Source: Hyaloperonospora brassicae (Eukaryota; Oomycota; Peronosporomycetes; Peronosporales; Peronosporaceae). Taken from it: a DNA stretch of 64,000 nt. The stretch spans positions 1 to 64,000 of the forward strand of contig CANTFL010001464.1 in assembly GCA_947650285.1 (NCBI GenBank), in the 5' to 3' direction. The notes under the pieces were generated by a model that did not search any database, was not told where the DNA came from, and worked only from the letters and a program-made list of their open reading frames with translations. Below, piece by piece: positions 32,877-44,132 of this stretch (position 1 is the stretch's first letter; each line of letters opens with the position of its first letter). The translations under genes and the position numbers were made by a program.

Positions 32877-34327
32877 GTTGCTGGCGAGTTGTTACTTGCT
32901 TTGTGTATGGCTAGGCGACTGAGGCAGAAGAATCGTACTTTAATAAAGTGACACTATTCGAAGATAGAGTGCTTTATGCAAAGTGCGTACGATAGATCAT
33001 CTTGTCACCACGACGGCTCTGCCTACGCATCCAGAGAGTCCAGTGCATGTCCCAACACGTGCCAGAGTCCATCAGCTGAGCTCAGAGAGTCCATTTGCTT
33101 CGCATCACTGGTTGCTCAGTTGAGAAAAATACGTAGCCGCCCGATCAGATACCTTGCGGACTTGGAATATAAGCTCAGCTGTAGGGCTCTTGCTCGGGTG
33201 TCTACCAAAACATTGCCGGTGTAGACGTGTGCCGCAATGACCAGGCTTCACTATTGATACTGTCTGAGGCGGCGTATCAGCGCGTTTGCTCACACAGAAC
33301 ATCCACATGACTTAACTGTGGCGGAGCCTCCGCTGATGCATGCGGTATCATACCCCGTCACGTACATGGCATATGGACGTGAGCTCCGTGGCGTCTACGA
33401 TCTATTCACTCAAGCAACACAAGTGCCGCTGCTCCATTGTACCTCCTGTCCGATCACATGAATGGCGAGTAGAAGATGCCACCTATCGATCGTACATATG
33501 TTGCAAGTACTGTCCCATGAGCACAGTTTATGATTCAGTTTACGCCATCGATCAAGCAGAGCCAAACATCGCTTCGTGTTCGTCGTTCTTGTCTTGTCAT
33601 ACATCGGCTTTCCTCTCCAGGTCATCGCCTCAATGCTGACTACGTGCAAGCGAGGATGCACTTGCCCAGGACCTTTGGCGATTCGTGCGTTTACATTCAG
33701 CTGGTCTGGACGAACCCATGTTGTATTTACTTGGTACAATTTTTTTGCCTCATTATCAACGTGTCGCAGACCCTCTTGACAGGTGTTCACAAAAATACTT
33801 TCCTCATCAGGACATTCTGGTACGTCAAATCTTGGCGTGCCCTACAGCTTGTTTGATACGGGTATCAGCTGTCTATGCACACTTCTCGATGCACAGTCCT
33901 GCTGCGAGCCTTCAGTTGACAGCGTGCTCACGATAATTTGCAGCACGAATGATGAGGACTGTAAATAGTTGTCTGCTTATGTAAGCGGTCTCTATCGTTC
34001 TGCATTGCGTGTCGAGGGCTGAAGCGACCACATTTGTGGAATATCTTAAATTTTGCTATAGAATGTATCGATGCTTGGTCTAGCAAAGCGTTACGAGTTG
34101 ACCGCTGAACCGATTCGTGTTCCTAGTGTCTACTTCCTCATAATCTCTTTTCGTTGACACAAGCGCACTTCGCTGAAATTACAGGGACATCAAAAACACC
34201 ATGAGCTCAGTATGAACAACGGGCAGGTATCTATTAGGACACAGTGTTGTCAGCAATCACCATGGCTTACGAGTGACACGGCATTCACCCAGAGCTTTTC
34301 CATCGTGCAGATACACGTGTTTTGCTA
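32877..34327. other. 1.45-kb intergenic, no gene recognised
   Basis: Several overlapping frames up to 126 codons occur on both strands, none with recognisable motifs and none with a convincing intron pattern. It separates two genes that are both on the minus strand. A short lineage-specific gene cannot be excluded, most likely the minus-strand frame 33790-33410. Confidence 0.3.
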
Positions 34328-35838
34328 CTAAAACTTGGACACGTCGCGACCAACAACGAACGCCTTGATCCAGTCGAGAGGCACCTGCAATCGGAGACGC
34401 CAGCTTCCCAGCTTCGTCATATACGCACTGCGCCACAGAAACCAAGCCTTCCACCCACTGAGCGTAATTGTATCGTCATCACGGGGGTGAGCCTCAAAAA
34501 GCCCTTCGTACGAGCCCAGGTACGCCATCATGCCTTTGCTGCGAAAGGTGTACGGTTTCGCTGGCGCTGGGTTCTTGCCGCGAAAGAGCGACGAGAGATA
34601 GTTTGCCTGAGTCTCCGCTTTCTGGGCTGTCGCCGGTAGCGGGTAGTTCAAGATCTCAGCGCAATCACCGATTGCAAACACATTCGAACGCTGCGGCATT
34701 CCCCACGGAGCTTCTTCTTCAGCTTCCGCAGCACCCAAGACCTGGCAGTACGGGTTGGTCAAGATATTGCCACGCTCACTCTTCTTAAACACCGTCAGGG
34801 CCTTGGTGAGCTCGTTCGGGCCGACGCCAGCTGTCCATACAACAAGACCAGCCGGAATTTTCTCGCCACCTTCTACTATAACGCCGTCTGCAGTGACTTC
34901 GATACAGTTCTTCTTCACAATGTCCATCGTGTCGCGTTTCTGGATCTTACGCATCGCCACAGTACGCAAGTGTTGATCAAATCCGTTCAGAATTTCGCAC
35001 GAGTCTACAAGCGTCACACCCAAATGCTTAGACGTCTGCGGGTACTTGTGTACTAGGTCCTGCGACACCAGATCATACAACTCGGCACAAAACTCGATTC
35101 CAGTAGGGCCGCCACCAACCACAACGAAATGCAGCAATCGCTGCTTTTCTTCAAGAGTAACGTTTGGCTGAGTAGCGATTTCGAAGTTCTCAAGAATGCG
35201 ATTGCGAATCTTCTGGGCGTGGTGAATCTCTTTGAGAAAGAAAGCGTATTGTTCAACGCCAGGCAGCCCGAACGTCAGTGGATTTGAGCCACACGCTAAC
35301 ACCAAAGCGTCGTACTTGATGTCGTACTTGCCACTGCGACTTTCAGCGCTGACAGCCGACTCGACATTAAGGACTTTTAACTCCGGGTCGATATTCTGTA
35401 CGTTGGCCAGATGAAAGTCACTTTCGTGGCTAATGCTGTCGCGAAGCGGTTCGATGATGGACCGAAGCTCCAACGTCCCTACGGTCGTGCTCGCCAGCAA
35501 CGGCGTGTAGAGGAAGTGCTGTCATGAGTAAAAAATAGAACGTCAATTTGCCATCCAGTAGAAAGTAAGGACTGCAGACGTACGTTACGTTTCGAGACGA
35601 CTACGAGGTCCACCGGCCGACCAATGTTTTCCTCGATATCCACGAGATGCTTGCGACATTGCGTGAACATTTGGTAGCCGGCCCAGCCCGTGCCGATGAT
35701 GACGAGCTGGAAGTTTTCACGGTCCGAGACTTCGCCTGGACGAACATCGAGGCTTGACAGCGGGCGCTTCGTCAACGAACATCGACTAGCGCGGGGTACG
35801 ACTGAGGTCGCGTTCAAGAGCTGACGGCGGGTCCACAT
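34328..35838 (-). CDS. Type-II (alternative) NADH:ubiquinone oxidoreductase
   Basis: Exon 1 35838-35584 and exon 2 35518-34328, 481 residues; 65-bp intron GTACGT...ATGACAG, phase 0, joining SKRN to HFLYTPLLASTTVGTLE. Rossmann motif GTGWAG at 49-54 binds FAD; second motif GGGPTG at 220-225 binds NAD(P)H (HFVVVGGGPTGIEFCAEL); NVFAIGDCAE is the FAD-end motif. The basic, Ser-rich N-terminus looks like a mitochondrial leader. The C-terminus GSYEGLFEAHP, then SGWKAWFLWRSAYMTKLGSW, is the amphipathic membrane anchor of this family. It oxidises NADH without pumping protons, bypassing complex I. No EF hand is inserted, so it is probably not calcium-regulated. Confidence 0.93.
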
Positions 35839-36147
35839 GTGAAAAGGGCACGAGTGTTGGCAGTTATGAGAGAATCAACAAGTGAGAGCAGGATTTTGTA
35901 GGCGCCTCCGATAGGGTCCGTCTGCGACGGTAATATACTTGGTAGGTAGAGCCACAGTGCATGATTACGCATATCCTGTGGTGTACCGAATAATTGGATC
36001 AGTAGTGATTAGTGCCACGGCTGGTAGCGGACGTGTGTCAAACACCAGAAAGACCGTAATCCGGCCTTGCTCCGATACCGAGTCCAACCTTAAATGTGAG
36101 TCCTTAGACGGAATTTTACCAGGACGGGGCTAAATTTATATTAAATA

Positions 36148-36241
36148 TAGGGCATTGCCAAATTCACACCCCTTTTCCTTAGATTCACACCCTTCTTTCA
36201 AAATCCTATATATACAAAGTACGCAATCGCCGTTGGACAAA
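36148..36241 (+). repeat. Left terminal inverted repeat
   Basis: 94 bp with an internal direct repeat of ATTCACACC (near 36171 and 36183), possibly transposase-binding subterminal motifs, followed by a TATATATAC block. Pairs with 36849-36942. Confidence 0.8.
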
Positions 36242-36529
36242 TAGCGCGAGGCGGGACAGAGCCCAGACGAGCCATAGCCGAGAGCTCACTTGCATGAGTG
36301 TAGAGCCCACTGGGGATCGCACAAAGCCCACGGCATCGTGCACGATCTCCATTACGGCCATCGTCTGAACCACTTTGAGCGGCAGTGACACAACGTCCCA
36401 CGTGATTTGAGCCACTTGGCAACAGTCCAGATCGCCACCTTCACGCGCCTTGAGGACCGTTGTCACTGTTAGGTACAACACGTACGCCCAGCCAGCGCAA
36501 GAGACGTCATTGAAGGCCAGCAGGTACAA
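36206..36529 (-). pseudogene. Captured fragment of 3-hydroxyacyl-CoA dehydratase (HACD/PHS1)
   Basis: About 95 codons read YLLAFNDVSCAGWAYVLYL, then VVQTMAVMEIVHDAVGFVRS and TLMQVSSRLWLVW, the N-terminal half of the PTPLA/HACD dehydratase that acts in very-long-chain fatty acid elongation in the ER. It stops inside the left TIR (frame runs on as LRTLYI then a stop), so the catalytic Tyr/Glu half is missing. No good start codon precedes it. It is a gene fragment, not a functional enzyme. Confidence 0.75.
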
Positions 36530-36625
36530 ATTTAGTTGCGAGGACTACGCATACAAAAAGAGGGAACTATGGTCAGCCTCTGCGTTGCAACCTGGACACT
36601 CGTCTGTATCTCCTCTTGTTCTCAC

Positions 36626-36834
36626 CTATATGGCCTGCACGACCGTTCTTGGAAAGTCGTCAAGAATAAAGCCACGACGGCATTCCGAACTCTTGATGGC
36701 GTCCTTGACGATACCGATCGACAATCTCGTCGGTCACAAGTGCGCCCGACTCCATCGCGGCTTTGACCTTCTTGCCTATTTCGGTGCCAGCAGCTACAGC
36801 AGCGCGCAAGATGTTACCCGTAGCCAAGTGGCAT
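36626..36834 (-). pseudogene. Captured fragment of adenylate kinase
   Basis: Reads [37 protein letters not shown], then after a one-base insertion [19 protein letters not shown] and FPRTVVQ, the AMP-binding and core region of an AK2-type adenylate kinase. The P-loop lies upstream and is absent. The coding sequence ends at GTGAG on the minus strand, which looks like an intron donor retained from the parent gene. The frameshift makes it a pseudogene. Confidence 0.75.
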
Positions 36835-36848
36835 AGAAATTACTCGTC

Positions 36849-36942
36849 TTTGTCCAACGTCAATTGCGTACCTTGTATATATAAGATTTTGAAGGAAGGG
36901 TGTGAATCTGAGGAAAAGAGGTGTGAATTTAGCAATTCCCTA
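36849..36942 (-). repeat. Right terminal inverted repeat
   Basis: 94 bp, reverse complement of 36148-36241 with nine differences, carrying the same paired ATTCACACC motifs. Followed directly by the AAATA duplication. Confidence 0.8.
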
Positions 36943-36947
36943 AAATA

Positions 36948-37916
36948 TCATTATGGTCAACAGAAGATTTAAAACGCTATAAGCCTGGCTACTGCATTTC
37001 CGACAGCGTCTTTGAGACCTGCAGACGTTTGGACAATGGGTGCGACAATGCAGGACAGAGCTTGATATAAGTATAACACTTTTTTGATGTGTTGTGCCTA
37101 TGCGTCTTCATTCTATAGGAGATACAAGATATAACGAGGTTGCTATCGCATTAGTGATCATGACGAACGCTGCAGACGTAACAAAGGCTACGTAAATCGC
37201 AAGTTGCAACTGTAAGTGCTGTAAGGTGATGTGTATACGGCGAGAAGAGTTGCGATGTACTAAATGAGTCGCTTGTGGATCTATTATCTTGTGTAGGTGC
37301 GCGTGAGTATCCAGTGGCTGTGCACATGAATGTCCCATGAACAGGTTAGCTTGAGAAGAATTTGCATCTATCTCAGGAGAGAGCAAGTGCCGTTGGGGTA
37401 TACAGAAATAAAAAGTAACGATTTCATGTTGTTGGACGCTAAGTGAACGATGTGTCCACTGTGATATAATTAATGTATTCCAAAGCCCAATTTATTATGC
37501 ATCGCACCAAGCTGTTTCGTACTGATAGTGGCTGATATATAACAACACAGCTTTCTTTCATCCATGAATTCGATATACCACCTTCTTTTCTCTATGTTCT
37601 TGTTCCTCACCCTTCTTTTATCTTACAAGACTCCCTCAAAGGATTTCATAGATGTTGCCTCACCATTCTTCAATGTCGTCGTTCGTCATGCTTCTACTTC
37701 GATAAATAGATATTCACCACGTTCTATAGCAAGCTGGCTACAAAAACATTCGACCATTATGCATCTTCAATAGCAGACAATAACGGAAACGTCTATCTTC
37801 TGCATTATAGTATGGCAACAATGATCGAACTAACGTTTATCAACAAAAAATATTTGAATCATTGCTACGTATTAGACAAGTATAATTTGTTCATGGTTAT
37901 GCATGTAGCACTATAG
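36948..37916. other. AT-rich intergenic
   Basis: No gene recognised. A 70-codon hydrophobic frame at 37564-37773 has no supporting features. Confidence 0.3.
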
Positions 37917-38168
37917 CTATTGATGTTTGCCATCTTCGACAATCTTGCTGCCTTCATCATCCCAATCGCTATCCTCTTCTAGAAACGCAATATCATCCTG
38001 AAAGCTAAATTCTGCGACCGCGTCGGCTACGATAGAGGCAGCAGCCTGAGTACCGAAGTCGACATCGCCGTCGTCTTCAAATATCCCTTCATTTATCGTA
38101 ATTGACATCGCTGAATATTCATAGTCTTGTCCCCCGTCAATTTCCACGATATCTTGAGCTTCGACCAC
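37917..38168 (-). pseudogene. Acidic 83-codon frame next to an LTR
   Basis: Strongly acidic (INEGIFEDDGDVDFG, LEEDSDWDDEGSKIVEDG). It starts about 20 bases downstream, in minus-strand direction, of TATCAGAGCC, which resembles a primer-binding region, and the LTR at 38210-38681 lies just beyond. This layout suggests the start of a decayed LTR-element gag, but the protein itself is not recognised. Confidence 0.3.
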
Positions 38169-38209
38169 GGTCTGATTTCTATCTCCACCACTGGCTCTGA
38201 TACGAACCT

Positions 38210-38681
38210 CTGCAGACGATACGACGACTCTACTCTTCTTGTAACGGGGTACCGACGACTAATTACTGGTCAACCAGTACGGAGTTTACTATCACTGACT
38301 GTAGTTATATTCAGTGCCCAGCTAGGTGTAGAATTACACAGAGGAAAATCGAACTACTAAGGTGAAAGACTCTAGTCGTAGGAAAAGTAAAACTGTAATT
38401 AATATAATTAAGTCCTATAGCTTCTTGAATCTCTGTTTGTCCTGATTTCATTATACTTATGTAACTAGATGTATGATGTCGTCTACTCACCACCCATTGC
38501 GCGCGTCTAGCAGCGATTGGTGGGTTGGCATCATCGCGATATTTACCAATGACAAGACTCTTCGGTCATCCTAACAATAGTACCATGCTTGTGATACTGC
38601 TGAAAGAATATTCAACGTTTTATTCTATATTGTCAATTTCTTCTTTATCACAATTTTCATGTAACGGGCTACCCCATTACA
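38210..38681 (-). repeat. LTR, diverged relative of the gypsy LTR family
   Basis: About 472 bp. On the minus strand it starts TGTAATGGGGTAGCCCG and ends near CTGCA. It shares with other family members the block CCATTGCGCGCGTCTAGCAG (38494-38513) and the AGTAAAACTGTAATTAATA stretch that matches the ACAGTTCTACTTTT area of the LTR at 4509. A hairpin sits in the same relative position as in that LTR but with different bases. Confidence 0.6.
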
Positions 38682-38719
38682 CTTCTTATTTCGCGGCCGT
38701 AGATAGTCGATTTCAGCCT

Positions 38720-40740
38720 TACTGGGTCTTTGTATGCACTTGATGCTTTGCGTGTTCATCCAAACATAGCCCAATATAGTTGCTCTCGATCCAAGTAAGC
38801 GATTTCTTCTCGTAGTGTATGAATCCAGAGTTGCTCCAACATCGTTCAGCAGAGGCGGCTGACGATGGTATGGGTAAAAGCTTCATGGCAATCTACATTA
38901 TAAAAAATAGGACTAAGTTATACCAACCAATATAATAAACAAACTTTCCTTACCTGTATCAGCTCTAAATGTTTAATTGAAATGAATCTTGGCAGCAAAA
39001 GCCACCAATCTGCTGCAGAAACTTCCCCATATGGAGAAGGGTTACCGATATGACGCCATATCACAGATACGTAAAATTCTTCACTCCGGCACTGAAAACA
39101 ATTTGACTGATTAGTGACCTTGTAGTAAAACGCCTCGTTATCGTTTAAAAACTTTTTAAGAAAATCCTTTGCACGCGTATACTGGTTCGACGAGAAGCTC
39201 TGACCATGTGTCTAGGATCCAAAATCCTGCAAGAAAAACTTCGTCGCTATAAATAATTTTGAGATGACCGTCTAGCCTGGTTTGTAGTATATTTTCTTTA
39301 ATTTTTCAGTGACTTATGAGAGTATATTGTTCTTCTTTCTCTAAGATCCCTTCCTTCCACGCAAAAAGATCATAAATATTTCCATTGCGGATTCTCTCGA
39401 TAAAAGCTAGAACAACTCCCAACTTGAGTACGTCGCTTTAAAACTTATCGAGGACCTTGTCGAATTCTTCTAGGACTCAATGGACGAATGACAAGTCATT
39501 CCATATCTCGTCAGACTTTAAGAGTGAAAGAATGGTCTTGTTCCATAGGTAAGCATTCATTTCCCGTACTTCTTGACTAGCGATAGACACAAGATTATGG
39601 AAGGCCAGCCTTGCATTTGAGACAGCATCAACCATCCGAAAGTGTGAACCCCATCTGGTATCACCTATAAACATTAAGATTCCTCCAAATCGAACGTGTT
39701 TGCTGTCATACACGTACCAAGAATTTTCCTTCGGGTGGTGGTGACTCAAAAATTACTTAGTCACTTTATGACAATTGTCCACAACTATGGTAAATGGGTC
39801 ATACCGTAAAAAGTCCTTGATAATTAGATGCAAGGTGTGAGCCATACAAGGTAGGGTAATCAAATTTAAATAATTGTTTTCGAAAATTCTCCACTCTTTC
39901 ATTACTAATTCGCTATCTGTTACGACAGCTGATATCCCACGGCTCGTAATTTTAGTGTAATCGACCAACCCGCCCAAGGCAATAATGTCTTTCCTTTATG
40001 ATAGCCGCCATATATTATCCCAAATGAGAATTATCGCCAGTATCCACAGCTATATCAAATATCGGCGTTGGGGTGGCAATCATAATATTGACTACAGGAT
40101 TCTTTTTTACTTTAGTTTAGCCGTCGCAAGTTATAGTAAATGATCCTGCAGTGTTATTTTCAGGTAATCCTATACAATCTGCTCGATCCTTGCAATTACA
40201 TTAACCAAGAGGCAATTGGAGAAAACATACCGATATGGCATCTCTACGCCGGACACATAGCTCTGTAAAAGTTCTTCCGTTCTTCAAAAAAAAATATCGA
40301 CAACAGCAAACCGCTTGCACATACTGCTAAAGCATATAGACCATCGAGCTTTTTCTTTTTACATGAAAACATTAATTGTGATATGCCTTTATGTACACTT
40401 AGTGCCCGCTGTCCATGCGTTCTTTGTAAAATTCCAATAGGGTTTTCCATTTATCTGTCATCAGCTGAATCATAGTCATCATCGCGCGGTTTTCTCGATT
40501 AGAATGTTTGACCACTACCAACAACTCCGCGACTAAAAGTAGTGCTGGTTAAGGATTTACCGACGCAACATTATAGATCAGCTGACTCGTTGGGTAAGAT
40601 TTCAGTATCAGAAAGACTTGACAGAGCATCTCTTTTAACCTCAGCAGAAATCTCATCGCAGACTTTGGTGAGTTGCACAAGCATGCGATTGGTCGTTCCA
40701 CCCTTTTAAACAATCCCGCAAAAGGTTCAAGTGCCATTTC
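38720..40740 (-). pseudogene. hAT-family transposase, decayed
   Basis: Fragments in order on the minus strand: around 40330 ALAVCASGLLLSI; 39977-39753 TDSELVMKEWRIFENNYLNL and MAHTLHLIIKDFLRYDPF with CHKVTK; 39749-39477 DTRWGSHFRMVDAVSNARLA and IWNDLSFVH; 39100-38954 SEEFYVSVIWRHIG and EVSAADWWLLLP; and after a 61-bp GT-AG intron (38893-38953) the dimerisation domain AERCWSNSGFIH with KKSLTW, ending at 38720. These are characteristic of hAT (DUF659 and C-terminal dimerisation). Many stops and frameshifts separate the pieces. No terminal repeats were found. Confidence 0.7.
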
Positions 40741-41649
40741 GAAAACCAGATGACTATGGTTTGACGTGTGTCCAGGTTCATTCTCTAGATCGAGTCATCA
40801 ATAGATTAAATGTGCGAGCCGTTAAAGTACAGTAGCAATAACTACGAACGAAGACATAGAAGAACCACCAGAGGAATCAGGAAATTGATTGAGACCTCGA
40901 CGAAAATAGACAAAAAATTATTCTGATGAGAAGCATGATATTATTTTTAGGGGTTAGAAATTAAAACGGTTTTTATCTTAGCATTTGTATGTCGGTCGCA
41001 TTGGTCGCATTCAAATTTTGATGCATGGTTTATTATGGGGTAAATTTCGGTCACTAAAGATAAGTAATCAGGTCAATTGACATCGGTCGGTCACTTACAT
41101 CCCTGGAAAGAGATACCGATCGGCTTGTATCGACACAATACAAGCTATCTCCACCGATAACAGTGTAAGCTCCTGCCTCGATATCTCAGGTACACTGTAC
41201 TTGAATAAGAAGGCCAATCTTTAACGGACGCGTTTATGAGGAGAGAAAAAGTGTATTGATCTGAACCGGAAGTGTCTAGATTTGCTTGATTTATCTTACT
41301 TTACCCACCTTTTACTGCAACTTCTCGATAAAGTTAGTTACTTATCAGATATTACGCGCACCAAGCAGCTTTTTGCAAGTTAGCTAATTAATCTAGACGC
41401 CCACATCAACGGAGGAGCGGAACAGTGCCAAACGTTTTCTTCGACAGTATTATTCCTTCAATATTTACTTAGTATAGAATATACTGGATATACTATTGAT
41501 TATGATAACATCAGCATCAACCCATTTATAAAAGAGCTCACCCCTATTGGGACACTCTCCTACTAATTTCGGCTACACCCTTTTATTTTTTCAAATACAA
41601 GGATGCTTGCTCCCGGACGTCATGTACAAGTGAGCGTTGAAGAAGTGCG
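40741..41649. other. AT-rich intergenic
   Basis: No gene, RNA or clear repeat recognised. A short stretch near 41.1 kb has small inverted repeats (ACAAGCTATC, ACACTGTAC context) like those of the retroelements and may be old LTR-element sequence. Confidence 0.3.
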
Positions 41650-41983
41650 AGGAAGAAAGCCGAGCAATTATACTATTCTTTTTTTAGTTATGTTTCTTTC
41701 AATCAACTGTATCTGTCTTAATTTAAATCTGTAAATCTACAATCTTCTCTGTAGCTTTCTCAATCATTATCCCTTGCGCGCATCTAGTAAGACTTCGTGG
41801 TCAATGTAGTTGATATCATGGTCTGTTTTTTCTAAAAAATGGAGCGGCTTAATTATTCTCTTATACTTAATATTCTGTCAGTATTTCCTTTAGCATTTAA
41901 AGCAATGACTCCTATTATTGAGTCATAGTTCATAATGTTTTTATTTTCATATCATTATCATGCAACGGGCTCACCCTGTTGCA
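41650..41983 (-). repeat. LTR fragment, same broad family
   Basis: Minus-strand start TGCAACAGGGTGAGCCCG at 41983. It shares CCCTTGCGCGCATCTAGTA with the other LTRs and carries the stem ATGACTC/GAGTCAT at about 41909-41929. Its inner end is not defined and it may extend left to about 41515. With 45660-45954 it brackets a copia body in the correct orientation to be its 3' LTR. Confidence 0.5.
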
Positions 41984-42550
41984 TCCCCCATCACCATGAG
42001 AGGTATGTGCCTTGATTAGGCGACTAAAACGCACCTAGTGCTGCAAATTTTCTGTATTATTGCTCTCCGAAATTGTTGACCCAATGAGTCCCAACTCTTT
42101 CAGTTCTCTAAACCATTTCAATACTTATTAACGGATTGGGCGCGCTGTAACCGGGAACAGGTAGCTACATCCTGACAGCAGTTCGTGTTGGAAGTGAAAG
42201 TTGCACTTGGATCGGCTTCAGAGATACAACCTACACTATGGCATATACAAAACGTTTTATAGGGATCTAACTGCTGTATTAGACATCACAAACATTTAAA
42301 TTAGGTAGTTAAGACTTCTATGTTTGACAAGCCACTAACGAGGCCCATAGCGGGGGGACAAAACGCGTCTGGCGCGCGTTCAATACAAGTCATCTCCTTT
42401 AGTCAATATTCTAATTCTTGGCCCGTCGCTTGACACTTGATTGTCTCTACACAACCGGTTGATTATAGAATGGTGACTTCTTCTGACAATCAACTTCATC
42501 CAGGCCAGGTTTAAGGTGTTTGTTTTGCTCTTCCGATAATGTTTCGATGT

Positions 42551-43489
42551 TTAGAACATGTTGCGTCGCCACAAACATCTTTTCCTGAGGATTGTGACCT
42601 TGCATGCAGTTATTTCATCACTCTTGACAATTATAATGGCCGCCTTCCCGGGCTCTCCGATTGACTTGTTCCTTGCATCAACGTGGTTGGTGCACGCAGA
42701 ACCGAATACCACAATTGCATTTACCTTATTTCTTTTCTTCGTCAAAAACTCCATAATGGACGAACCACCAGATTCAACCTGTTTCTGCTTCAATTAAGTA
42801 TGTATGTTGCGTACTCAGCAGCATCGCCCCAGAAAGACAGAGTAAGATTCGAGGCATACACCATGCTTCGTACCATGTTCTCGATAGTTCGAAGCATCTA
42901 TTTATCTTGGTCATTACTGTTCTAATTCCTGGTCCCTCTCACTTGACATGAAAACGCCTGTTGCCTTGCAAAACACGTCCAATGTCTTGTACTCGCCACC
43001 TCGGTTCTTGCATAGCATGTGGATCTTGCGATAAATTTGTTTATAGTTCTCACGAGGAATTGCTTTAACTTGAGTGCTGCACCACCCTTGGACTTGGCCA
43101 AAACCACGCGACATTTAGTGAACCGATGGTCATTCTAACTTACCAGGTAGCGTATACTCAAACGATCTCTTGTGATCATCGAGCTTTTTAGATCGAAGCA
43201 TATCACACCACCTAGAGCATTGGTGTATAAATATAAGCATGTGTCCTTCTTCGACTGTATTTTTCCACTTGTTTCCTTGATCACACGCCACGCATATCAT
43301 GCGTGATGTGTTCATTAGCTTGATGGCTGAAGCCGGGCCTTTAACCATCTTGATGATCTTATCGAAGCAAAGGTGAACCATCCGGCGATGAAAGCGCATC
43401 AAGTGACCCCTCTGAACGTCGTAATTGAAATCATATCCAGGTGAGATGATTACAGCCATCATCGCCTCCCGTGGTGCACTAATGCACAT
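42551..43489 (-). pseudogene. copia integrase region, decayed
   Basis: Minus-strand pieces of a Ty1/copia polyprotein. 43489-43130 carries the pre-integrase zinc-binding region (LMRFHRRMVHLCFDKI with CVACDQGNKWKN). 43114-42914 carries part of the integrase core (KNRGGEYKTLDVF, with the Asp before GGEY-type box lost). 42793-42551 carries the integrase C-terminal VFGSACTNHVDARNKS and VTILRK. The RT and RNase H that should follow are absent before the LTR fragment at 41983, so the element has a large internal deletion. Confidence 0.65.
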
Positions 43490-43673
43490 GGTTTAGGGCC
43501 CTATCACTCTAACAACTTACATATTGTTGTTGCAGTCAGCATCCATAATCGGTGCACCCTAAAGTCCGGAGACCGACGCACGCTTCCCTCCTCGATATTC
43601 GAGCACGCATCCTTTAGCTTCGAGCTTACCATAGGACATATAGTTTCGCTCGATATCGGAAGCTTGCAGGACA

Positions 43674-43970
43674 TCAAGAAGCCGTGGTGTTTACGACTCC
43701 AAGCGCGACAACTTCAATGTTGACGCCTCCTTGTTTGGTCACGCGCAGCACACCTCCGTTGGTGGCCGCAACCAAGCATTTACTGTGACATTCTTCCGGG
43801 TCGACCAGCAGACATTGTTCATTCACAACGCATCTACTGGACCCACTGTCGGAAATCCAATAAGAATTCGAAGACCCCAACAATTCCGATTGCAAAGTTA
43901 AGGTTGGCACCTGCTCTCTTCTCCTTTTTTTCACGTACACATTGACCTGATATGTCCTACTTCCCTGCAC
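43674..43970 (-). pseudogene. copia protease region, decayed
   Basis: Reads YWISDSGSSRCVVNEQCLL, then VDPEECHSKCLVAATNGGVL and VALGVVNTTAS, the copia retropepsin. The active box is D-S-G-S. It lies between the gag and integrase pieces in the expected order. Confidence 0.65.
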
Positions 43971-44132
43971 TTATTACATGTGCTATAGTCACCGTCACCG
44001 AAGTGCATTTTCGTCTTTGTTGCAGCCTTGTCTTTATACTCCTTCCTTGGCTCAACAGTATTTACTACATCTAGTCCTAGGTTCATTGTCTGGGTGTCGA
44101 TCACCGTCGACTGCGCAAATTGTGCTAGTTCT

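Larger units (their letters stand above)
36148..36942. mobile_element. 795-bp TIR element carrying pieces of two host genes
   Basis: Terminal inverted repeats of 94 bp (36148-36241 and 36849-36942), differing at nine positions and starting TAGGG, flanked on both sides by AAATA (36143-36147 and 36943-36947), a 5-bp target-site duplication. The 607-bp interior holds no transposase. It holds a fragment of a 3-hydroxyacyl-CoA dehydratase gene and a fragment of an adenylate kinase gene, both on the minus strand. This is the layout of a Pack-TYPE (Pack-MULE-like) non-autonomous transposon. The superfamily is not determinable here. Confidence 0.75.

Noticed and set aside
33410..33790. A 126-codon minus-strand frame between the ING and NADH dehydrogenase genes.
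   Set aside because: No motif or splice support was seen, and overlapping frames of similar size occur on the other strand.
36536..36836. Plus-strand frames over the captured gene fragments.
   Set aside because: The recognisable adenylate kinase and dehydratase motifs are on the minus strand.
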